From Penelope pileata (taxonomy: Eukaryota; Chordata; Aves; Galliformes; Cracidae), in NCBI GenBank assembly GCA_013396635.1, contig WBMW01001510.1, forward strand, positions 219,964 to 283,963: 64,000 nt of DNA, in the 5' to 3' direction. Below are positions 14,916 through 25,600 of this stretch, one piece after another. Under the pieces are notes generated by a model. That model was given only the letters and a program-made list of their open reading frames with translations. It searched no databases and was not told where the DNA came from. Position 1 is the first letter of the stretch. Every line of letters begins with the position of its first letter. A program made the translations under genes and the position numbers.

Positions 14916-15138
14916 CCTTTGAAGATGCTGACAGTGCCGTGGATGATCGAGACAGTGACTATCGCAGTGAAACCAGTAACAGCATTCCTCCTCCGTACCA
15001 CACAACTGTGCAGCCCAATGCCTCTGTGCACCAGTTCCCTGTACCGTCACGCCTGCAGCAGCAAGGAGTCTTGCGGGATTCCTGTGCTGACTTTCTGCAG
15101 AATTATGACCTGGATTATCGGGAGCACGTGGCCATCAG
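14916..15138 (+). CDS. UNC13B: UNC13B exon A: conserved linker after the C2A domain
   Basis: This internal exon encodes about 74 residues of the linker between the C2A and C1 domains of Munc13-2, a presynaptic priming protein that opens syntaxin and assembles SNARE complexes. The translation includes [24 protein letters not shown] and [12 protein letters not shown], which agree nearly residue for residue with human and rat ubMunc13-2 as I recall them. It is preceded by TTTGTTTCTTAG and followed by ATCAG|GTGGGT. It starts in phase 1 (the codon completed by CC gives the Ser before FED) and ends in phase 2 after AG. The tail, [10 protein letters not shown], corresponds to DLDYPERRAI in mammals. 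The region is Ser/Pro-rich and probably disordered. The identification is firm. Confidence 0.96.
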
Positions 15139-17455
15139 GTGGGTGCTGTCTTCTAGGCAGCTATTCTTTTCCCATTGATCTTCCACAGCAGAGCCTGAAG
15201 GTGCTGTGCCATCAGAGGAGAACAGCTCATGGGCTTTGGAAGGCTTGTTATGGGAAGGTATGATATCTTTTGCTAACACTAGAACTCAGCTGTGAACCAG
15301 GAAAAGCCCATGAAGCTGTGTGTTACGCCAGATATTTCAGTTTAGTGAAATGCCTATTAAAAATACGCTCAACTATGTGGTCATTTATTTTCAGTTGAAC
15401 TTTTTCCTTGCCTTTTGAAGGCCAGGACGCTTGGTAATAGGTTGTTCTAGTACCAAATGCATGACTGTGCTTCCAAAGCCCACTGAAGCAGTTTGGTAGA
15501 GTTATCCTGTTAGGAGTTTCCCCTTTCTTGGAGCAGATTTGTTTTCTGTTTCAGATTAGCTCCTGTTCTCTTATTAGCTTTGCCAAAACGGCATACTCAA
15601 GTAGAATGTCTTTAACTGATTCATTTTCTTCTGTTATCTTGTAACACTGTTGAATAGTATGTTTTCATGTGGAGTGTTTGAAAGATAAGTTTACTTGCTC
15701 TAAATTAGCTTTCTGACTATATATCAGTAATTTCATAATTGTTTTAATCTTCTGTAAGTATTGAGCATTCCTATGTTAACTAAATGAGATCAATAATTGT
15801 GAACTAGAGCTGATTGTTCTGGGACCTGTGGAAATGTAACAAAAATGCTGTTCTAAAGAAAAGATCGCTAGTTGTGAGGGGAACGTAGAAGAACTTGGAG
15901 AATGCTGGTCGTATTGGTAACAGTGGAGGTGTGGAACAGGGCATGCTGCTCCTTCTGCCCCAGGTGTGAAAGGAAGAGGCAGTTTTGCAAATACTGCTGG
16001 AGCTAGAGATGCATGGTTTTATGTGCATCATAACTGATTTATTTTTACCTTGTCACTCTTGGTAAGAATGTTCTTGAAGCCTGAACCTGATTTCACTTGC
16101 CCTCTGAGTATATGGCTGAGGCTAAATTCTAACTTTTTTTTTGATTTAATGCTAAAAGCTGAAGTATAATGGTAACGTTTAAAGTTGTAATTGTTATTGG
16201 GATTTCATGCGAGTGGGCCAACAAAATGCATTTACTGCAACTTAACGTAATTCTTGGTGTTTTCTTCCTAGTCTGCAAGGTACTAGTACAAGGTACCTAA
16301 TAAGCAAGGTACTTCCCTTTTCCATGCTGTTCTATAACACTGAATTGCAGTAGTAAAATTATTGAAGATGTTACTGGTTCTGGAAAGATGATCTGAAGCT
16401 TTTTCTTTATGAAGAAGCCGAGTTGAACAATGGATTATGAACTCTTAGCCATAACTAGTGAATAAATGTGCTTGTAGCATGGCATTGCAAAGAAACAATT
16501 CTGGTTTGAACTATTAAAGAATACCATGGTGGATTTACTTTAAAAAAATATTATTATTTATTTTTTTATTTCCTGAATATGTAGATATGGAAGCATCAGG
16601 ACAGATAAAGTTTACTTAAAAACTAAGAGCTGTGTAAGCTGCTCTCATATGAAATTACTTTCACTCTAGAAAACCTGTTCCTTGGTGATGATTCCCTCTG
16701 AGCATTCTTGTTTCCCTGTGCATTTTCTACATGCCCAGCCAGATTTTCTACTACATATTTAATCTTAAAACATAGGGAATGCAAATAAGCTTTCTGAATA
16801 AGCTATATGGGATTCTCTCTCTTATCAGAAAAGTATTTCTAAGCAGAGCTGACTGAAAAAAACCCACATTGGTGAATCTTAAATATTTTGAAAACTCTGT
16901 TGTAGCAGAATATTGCAAAAACAAAACAGTTGACTTCTGCTCCTAGCAGCTCTATGTGCCGTGGACAAGGCAGCCACTTGATGAAGTTCCTGACAGACTG
17001 CAGTTCATGATTACTGAGGAAATGACAGCTTGCAGAAGGTTGTCCTGGGCAGACCCAGAAGAACGAGACAAGGTTCGGCTAGAACCTGGCTCGAATTAGG
17101 TGAAATTTGGTGAAAGCCAAAATGGTTCAATTGGAACTGGCTGTAATAACATCTGTTTTTTTCTAACAACGTTTGGGTGTAACTGGAAAAATTTCGATCC
17201 TCTTTATCACGTGTAAAACATGATTTTGTTCCATTGATAGAGGGATACTTATTTTATTCCCCCCTCTCCAAAGAATAACAAATACTATTCTTGTTTGACC
17301 TGGGAGAGCATTTTGCTTCCAGCAGCCAGTCTGACTTCAGAATAGCAAATGTCTCCCCTACCAATATATTTATTTATTTATTTATTTTAGTGCTAACTTG
17401 CAATGTTCATTTTGTGTAACCATGTCTCCCTGTTCTCGCCCTGTTTACTTCCAAG
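15139..17455 (+). other. UNC13B: UNC13B intron between exons A and B
   Basis: The intron is bounded by GTGGGT and TTTACTTCCAAG. It has no coding signal. Near its end is a TTTA microsatellite (17366-17389). A small cluster of AAGGTAC repeats lies at about 16276-16315. Confidence 0.85.
17366..17389 (+). repeat. TTTA microsatellite
   Basis: About six tandem TTTA units lie 70 bases upstream of the cassette exon acceptor. Confidence 0.85.
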
Positions 17456-17575
17456 GCGATATGATAGCATAGATTCCACTGTGAGTGGCCGAACTGACCT
17501 AGAGTCCACATCTGAGTCTAGTCAAATGACAAGCCGCCAGTGCTCACTAGAGCACTCTGTAGATCTGTCTGATAG
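17456..17575 (+). CDS. UNC13B: UNC13B exon B: 120-nt symmetrical cassette exon
   Basis: The exon is 120 nt long and both borders are phase 2, so including or skipping it keeps the frame. Joined to exon A it reads R-RYDSIDSTVSGRTDLES, then TSESSQMTSRQCSLEHSVDLSD, a Ser/Thr-rich stretch with many possible phosphorylation sites. The borders are TTCCAAG| and GATAG|GTGGGT. The open frame runs through both borders, but the phase match with exons A, C and D and the neat borders support an exon. I do not recall this segment in the 1591-residue human protein, so it is probably alternative. No domain is recognised. Confidence 0.82.
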
Positions 17576-19678
17576 GTGGGTTAACCTCTTTGCAGCCTGT
17601 GTGCTTGTCTCCTTGCTCTTGCTCTTGAAGTCGTCTTGTGATACATTTTGGCTGATTTTTGCTGTTTGCCTTGGCTGTGTTTCAGATCTGTGGTAGTTTA
17701 GTGCCTGGCTGATGATGTCATTTTACTCCTCTCAAGTGCTGGACTCTTATCATTGCTTTCTTTCTAATAAAAGAAATGCTTTGTAAGGTAGCAAGGGAAA
17801 CTCTCATCATGGGAGGAGCTCGATTAGAAACAAAAATAATTTCTTTGATGCCTAAATTAGTCAATTATTGGTTTAGCATTTGCAGCTAATGGCTCTTCAT
17901 GCATTTCAGCTGAGACTTGTAGGGCTTGATCCAGTAACTATGGTGGCCCTGGGAGTCTTTTCAATTTCATTAGCTTTTTAAAGATAGTCATTTTCAATAA
18001 GGACTTGAAATTGCAACCAAGAAGCATAGTAAGTGTTCTAAACTGTGTGCAACAGGGCTCATTTAAAGTAATGAGTATCTTTCCAATTAGCTTAAGTTAG
18101 TCAATACTGATGGAAATGAAGCACTAAAGCAGCAGTAGTGAAAGAGCAATGACCTATTTCTCTTTCAGTGCTATCCCATCAGCATCCTCTGCTAGGGTGC
18201 TTCAGGCAACTCAACCTGTCAAGGTGAAGACTTAGTGTCTTAGCAGTATCCATACAATGCCCACATGCCCTTTGCCATTCCCCTTTTCTTGCTCTTATGG
18301 TGTCAAAGCATTTTCCTCTGTTTAACAGCTAATGATGTGAGGCAAAGTGGCTCTGCATCTTTAAGTGAGTGTTCTGGCTTCTTACATTGACTTTCTACCT
18401 GTTCATTTCTATGTAGGCTGGCAGGAACCCTTGCGAGATTTAGACAAGACAAAGCTTTCTTGCTTCTAGTCTTTGAGTTGGTGAGCAAGTGAGATAATCC
18501 TTCTGATCCTGGGCTAGGAATTAATCCAGAAATCCCAAGGATCATGTACTTGGATTTCCAGGAATCTTCATCTGGTTTGACAGCAAAACTAGCTGCTTTA
18601 ATCTGTTCTTTCACAATGAGTGAGTATGGTTTGCTGGATCTGTTTATCTGCATTATAAATGGAGAAGTTCAGATCCTGAAAAGCATCTCAGCCTTGCAGT
18701 GGTCCATCACCAATGTGTTGCTTTGCCTTCTGATCGAGAAGCAATCCCCAGAATCTCCATTTTGTGTTGAGGGGCGATGTTCACTGTGTGCACACATGGA
18801 CAGCAGGCTGGACGACAAGTTTCCCTGGCAGAGGGGAGAAGAGAATCACGCTGTCTTGTAACTAAACAAGTTTAGGGGCCCAGATATCCAAAAGAAAGGT
18901 CCAACCTCACTCTGCAGAGTTTTGTCCATTTACTCACCAGGCCTCTCAGCATCACAACCAGAGTAGCTACAGCTATGAGCTCAGCTGTCCCTAGGTGGGG
19001 TCAGGGGTCTGGTGCTGCAGACACTGCAGTGTCTGCAAGGAGAGTGCATTAGCTGTGGGTGAGAGCACTCACAGCAAAGAGGAGTGGTGGCATAGCTGGA
19101 GCACCTCATGTCGCTGGTGCACACAGTTTGCATTTTGTCCTGTCTCTCCTTGGTCCTCCTGAATCCTTGCACACATTCACTGTTCTTTAGCCACCCTCAA
19201 GGGAAACAAAGTGCCCTGTGGGCTTTATGAATACTGCTAAAACAAAGTCTGCTTCCGAGAGTGACCGAAATGCATGCACAGCATAGTGGAGTGGTGTGCG
19301 TGGGCACTGTATCTCAAAGTAGTCCTGTTGCTGTAATAAGTGACTTTTTAAAGCATGCCTAAAAAAGTAACAGCAGAGTACTGGTACAGCCAAGGCTGTG
19401 TGCCCTCACTTGATCACAAAAAGCTGTTCTCTCTCAAACAGGCATTTTTAAATGTAACCAGTGAAATATCATAACCTATACTGCTTTTTTTAACAGTTTG
19501 ATTGACAGGTTTTCAGTTTTGTTCTCTCTGAATGTTTCTCACTTTAATTTTATTTTATTTTCTGCATGTTTCTCATTACTATTTTTTCTACCCTTTCTAA
19601 CCCTTTTTTTAACTGTTATTTTCCTTTTCCTTTTCCTTNCTCTTCCTTTCCCTCCCACCCTCTTTTTTTTCATCTTAG
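17576..19678 (+). other. UNC13B: UNC13B intron between exons B and C
   Basis: The intron runs from GTGGGT to a very long pyrimidine tract ending CATCTTAG. Small ORFs inside it show no similarity to UNC13B. The tract contains one undetermined base at 19639, so the upstream in-frame extension of the giant ORF is intronic and should not be read as protein. Confidence 0.85.
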
Positions 19679-22600
19679 ACAAGGATCTCTAGCTAGAAAT
19701 GACAGAGTCAGGATCATTCCATGTAATTCTGAAGATGGAGAAGAAGAACAGGAGAGTAACTATGAAGAGCTAGGGAAACTGCTAATAGAGGAATTTTTAG
19801 AAAAGAGTCATAGAAGTAGAAGTTGGCAGGAAACAAACATTAAAAAGATGCAAACTCTCTCAAAAAGGGAAAATTTCAATCACTGTGAAAGATCAAGATG
19901 CTGCCAAAATGTGTGTGTGGAGTCAGGATCTGTAGATGTCCCTAGGTATCCTCAGGAGTATGATACAATAGATAGGAGAAGGAAAAAGAAACTGCGATAC
20001 AACAGTCTTCAAGAGAGTGAGCAAATGAGCCTCCAAAGTAATGGGGGTTTGCAGTTTCCTAGGGAGAAAAAAATATATTTCAATGGTGTGGCAACTAGTT
20101 CTGAACATAACGATAATTTCCCAGTATATGATAGAAGTGGAAAATACACCAGCAGCTCTGAAAATAAGGAACAGTTGCCTGCTTATCCCATCCTACGTCC
20201 GTACAAAAATGGCTTAATGGTTAAAAGTGGCAAGGTGCCCAACAAGCAGGGGGTGAACCATGGGGGCTCACTTCACCTCAGTAATGGTGAAGATATGAAG
20301 CCTGTAGGGTTTCCAGATAATGCTTTCGTGCCCCTGGGTATCCTTGAGGAATTTGACAGCAGTGCTTCTGACGAGTTCCAGTACTCACCTGTTTCAGACG
20401 ATGAAATGGAAGAACTGGCTATGCTTTCACAAACATGGCGTGATTCTGACATCAGCCATTTGAGAGATTTCACTGTTACTTATCCTGCAAATTCGGAGTC
20501 CCAGTTAAAGGCTAGCTGTGATAAAAAACACAGGACTAAAGGGAGCAAGCATGGTCATTCTGTGCAGGACCTGACACTGTCACCTGTTGAAGAACCCAGT
20601 GAGGAGTATGTAGACACAATGGATGAACTTCAGTGTCTGGTAGAAACAGTTTCAGAGTACTTGGCAGAAAAGGAGGAAGAGATCAACAAATTTGCTACAT
20701 TGCCAGAGACCAAAAAAAGTTCTGAGCGCATGTCACTGAAGCAGGGTAATGCTGATAACTCAGTAGATGCCAAGAAGTCTGAACAGACCAAACAACCTGC
20801 TGTGGAGGAGAGTACCAAGGGCAAATCTGAATCTCTTCCAGACTTGTCAGGTGTAAAGAATACTGTGAACTCCCTGTTCAGCTCTTTGACTGAAAAGGTG
20901 GGGTCAAGCACAAAGCAGCTCACAGCCTCTGTTGAAAAGCTTGTTTCTTCCACTCCAGAGAAGACAGAAACCAAAACCTCATCAGAAAGTGGGATCTCAA
21001 ATGTATTTTCTAATAAGCCCAGAAGTGAGAGTTCATCTTCTGCGACAGCAGATAGTAAAGCTGATACTAAGTTCTCCATTCACTCCTTACTACCTTCTCA
21101 GGTGAGTGGTGATAAACGAGCCCAGAATGTAAACTCCAACAAACAAGAAACCACTAAGGTGGACAGTAAGGCTTCCACACAGCAATCACAGGAAACTACC
21201 ACCAGCAGCCAGCAAAACCAGCATTCAGTTATGAATTCTGTTCTAGGCATGTTTAATCCTTTAAAGATCTTCTCAGAGAAGGAAGTGCCAAAACAAGAAG
21301 TTGTAAAAGAGGAGCATGCCAAGGAGGAGAGCCATGCTGTGAAAGCTGATGAGGCAAACAGAAGTGAGAAATCATCTGGACAAATGACAGCCAGGACCAG
21401 CAGTACGGTTCCGGAGATACAGCCGAGTGAGACTAAAAGTGAAGCAGAGGTAAACACAAATAGCACTTCTGTGTCTGCAATCTTCGGTAGACTCACAAAC
21501 TCAGTCAGTTCCTTCAGTCTGAAAGCCAATTTCGATGGTCTTTTGGCTCCAAAGCAGCAGGATGTGCCACAGAAGCAATCAGAATTGCATCACGTTACAG
21601 ATCAGACAGATGCCACTGTAAAAGAGGGTACATGCACTGCCAGGGAGAAGCCTCCTGCGAATCACTTAGGGGATCGTCGTACTACAGATCATGAACTGGG
21701 AAAGAAGCAAAATAGAGGTAATGGGGAACTTCATTCAGAGCCTCAAGATCAGAGTACAGCATCTGAAAGCTTTTTCAGTCCACTCAAAAAATCTTTCAGC
21801 CAGTTGTTGCTTCCTTCTGCTGAACCAGGGCAGAAAGAAAGTGCATCTGGGCTTTCTAAAGGCCGTAAGTCTGTGGAGGATGTAAGACAAAACAGTTCAA
21901 GTGAAGAACACTCATTTCCTTTTACCAAGAAGCTTCCTTTTTTCAGTGGGTTAGGTTCTTCAGACAAGCAGGAACATACAAAAGAGAAAGGTAGCTTTAT
22001 TCCTTCATTATTTAAATTTTCCTCTGCAGAAAACCTAGCAACTTCCAAGGACCAAACAGGACACCAGAGTTCTGGTGACATTTCTTTGCTTGAACACAGA
22101 AGCAGTAATTCAGAAGATACCATTTCATTGAAATCCAGCTCTGTTCCAAATTTATCAGACCGTAAGGAAGAACTTAAACAAAGAAAACACACGAGTAAAG
22201 AAAATTTATCTAGTGCCCAAGTGAACAGAAATAAACACCAGGAGAATGCCTCTGCTACCTGTAAGGTTACAGGAGAGCAGCAGAGAACTGAGAGTGCTCA
22301 GGAACAACCTAGAAATCTAACAGGAGGATTAACAAGAGAAGGAGTAAATGTAGGCTTAAATCACAGCTCAGTTGAATCTATTTCTTCAGATAGAATGCCA
22401 GAAGCTGCAAGTGCAGATGATACACAGAAGAAGCACACACCAGGTTTTCTTTCTGGATTTCTTCACATTTCTTCCAATGAAAACACAGCCAGTACTCGAG
22501 AGCTGACTGTGAAAAGTGAGAGTGATGGCCAGAAAAGCAGTTCTCCTGGATTATTTTCTGGTTTATTTAAATTTGCTTCAAATGAAAATGTATCTGAATG

Positions 22601-25600
22601 TAAGCAAGAGAAGGCGAAATCGAACTCTCTAGGCTTCATGAAGCTTTTTGATAGAAGTGAGGATTCTAGCTCAGAGAGAAAACCCACTGACTCAGCAATG
22701 ACTTCTGATACTCAGAGCAGCACAGCAGAAAAGCAGGAGTCTTCCAGCTTCTTAAAAAGTCTCCTGCCCAAATCAAGGGAGAAACTGGATAATGTGAAAA
22801 TGATGGAATCTTCCAAAACGGCTGACCACCTGCCCAGTGCAAGTGTAAACAAAACAGCTGAACATTCTGTGTTGCGTGATGCCCTAAATGCTCAACCCAA
22901 GGTACAGGACTTATCTGGAAAGTCGGTAAATAGCAGGTATTCCCCTTATCAGGATACAGAACCTAAAACTTTTCCAACCTTATTAAACAAAGGATCAAAT
23001 GAATTTCTTAATTTGACAAATAAAAACCATAATCTTACAGAGCAATACTCAGCTTATCAGGAAACAAGAAGTCATTCTAGCTTTGAATGGGAATATGAAA
23101 TGGGGGAACTTGTAGGCACTCATGAAATAGCACTGCCGGTTTACTACGTATTAAACCAGAACTCTGTTCTTCCCCCTCAGTTCTTGGATTGGCCTGAAAA
23201 TGATGTGGTAGTGAATCTCTGTAAAAAGGATGGAAATGCAAATGTGATGGATTGGCAGACTAATGCCAGTTTTGATGGACAGAGTTCGGATTTAAGTATG
23301 ATGTCATATGAGTCATTTGACCAAGTAGTGTTTCAGGATGTTTGTTCAGAGGAAAATGATGCATGGACTGGTAATTCTGTCAATGAAAATTATACTAACT
23401 TTCCACCATTTGAAAGAGATGGCAGTTATTCTTTAGAAGAGTTGCCCATGGATTTAAGCTATTCCTCTGGCTGTGATGGAACTATGTGGACCCTAATTGA
23501 CCAAGAGACTTTAAGTATGGATGATAACTTTATGTACTCATCCTATAGCCAAGACTATCAAGAGTGGCTGATGATGCTTGAGCGGGGTGTGTGGTGGCCA
23601 TCAGAAGATGGTGATTGTGGATACTACATGTACAGTGATAGCCAGTATGTGTATTCACTGCTCACTGATCCCACTGGACAGTATGTCTACGTGTGTGCTC
23701 CTGAAACTTATTCCTACCCAGACTGCTGGGATTACAATTGTCAAATGGGTGCCATTCCAAGAGCTGTGCTGGAAGACAACACGATTGCTGTTTGTGGTTT
23801 TAAAGTCCCTCTTGGCAGTGAAGATGAGCTGTTTTGGTTTGCTGAAGAAGAGTGTTTAGATGACTATGCAACAAATAAACCTCTGGATTTGTCAGTAGCT
23901 TTGCAGAGGAGTGATCAGTTAATGAACATGAATTTGGAGACATTTTCACAGATGTTCGAAGAGTCCATCTATTCTCAGAGAGACCAGCCATTAGACTTCT
24001 CAGGTTACAAACTTCAAAAACTCAAAGTCGATTTTAGACCTGAAAAGGAAACCCAGAATTATTCAGAGGAAATGCCGCTAACCCTTGATCTTAGAACACA
24101 TTCCAGAGGGGCTTCTGATAAATCACTGACTAAGGACATCCACACCAAGGAATTGGATAAGGGTGTCCCTGTGGCAACTAGTGGGGGTGGATCATCAGGA
24201 TTCTTTGGTTTCCATCTGTTTCAGTCTTCTCCTAAATCTGAAGAAACTCTGGCATCTACTGAAAGAGTAACAGAAGCAAAAAAGGCTGAAGATGATAAGA
24301 AAACACCAGTGAATAAAGTTACCTCTTTATTTTCTGCATTGGGTGGACTGATTGGAAAGTCTTCAGGTCCTGACTCTGAGACATCTGAGGATTCTTCCTT
24401 GAAGAGAACAGACACACAGTCGAAATCATCTGAAAATAAACCCAATATTTTATCACTTGTATCAAATAGGAAATTAGATGAGGTGCAGGAAGGGCAAAAG
24501 CTTCCTATTACATCAGAACAGAGAAGAAATACTTCATCGGAACTTAATTTGGAGGCTGCTAGAAATGAAAGGCTGGAATTAAATCAAAGTGAAAGCATCC
24601 ATGTTAAAAAAACAGGATTAACAAAATCTCCTTCTCAACTGAGCCAATCTGCTCCAGATGGCAGGCCCGTAAGAGAAGAGAGACCTATTAAAGCAAAGCT
24701 GGCTTCCACACATCTTGAACGACATGTGAGTATTAATGAACCCAGTCAGTCACAGCCAAATCAGAACCATGCAGCTCCTGAGCCTGAGGAAACATTATTT
24801 AAAAGTGCTCTGAAACTGTTCAGTCTTGGAGAAGATTCTCCTGTGAGCTCAACTACCAATAAACCCCAAACTTCTGGTTTTTTTGACTTCTTCAAAACAC
24901 AAGTAAGCAAAGCACCACAGCCATCACCAAATCTGGAAAAAAGTCAAAATGATAAACCAGAAAAGGTGATGCATCCCGAACAGAAGGAAACCTCCAGCAT
25001 CACATCATTGTTTGGATCCCTTGGAGATCTCTTCAAAGTGGAAGCTGTGTCTTCTCAACCAACCCCAAGTGCTGCAACTCTGCCAAAAACCCATAGCAGA
25101 ACTGTGGCAGAGTCAAGACAAAAAACTGAAAAGTCAGGTGATCAACAGAGTGTCAGTATGCCGTGTCTGTCTTCCACTCCTAAGGAAGGAGTGAGAACAG
25201 AAGGTGCAGACAGGCAGGTCTCTGCTAGCCCTAAGGTGCTAGTGGAACAACCAAGTGCAAAAACTGAGGAGAGTTCTCATGAAAGTAAAAAAGTGCCTCC
25301 TGGAAATGCTTCACAGAAGCTACCGGCTGTAGGTCCCAAAATAAGCCCGTTGAGTCAGTCAGCTGTGCAGCAGAGCAGTGTGCCCACAGCTACACCAAAG
25401 CATCAAGGAGGAAATCGTGTAGGTGGTGCAGTAAATCAGACTAAAACAAGGCCGGATCAGACCCCTAAAGAATCAGGATTCAGTTTACCATTCAGCTTTT
25501 CTGATATCACTGCTCCAAAATCACAGCCAGCGCAGCCAGCCAGTAGGAGCATATTCTCATTCTTCACTGGATCAGATGAACCCAAGGCTCCAGCATCCAC

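Noticed and set aside
19566..19678. In-frame upstream extension of the giant ORF
   Set aside because: It is low-complexity pyrimidine tract containing an N and precedes a clear acceptor; it is intron.
20630..22192. Antisense ORFs of 140-150 codons opposite the giant exon
   Set aside because: They mirror the coding strand's Ser/Glu/Lys-rich codons and have no splice or family support.
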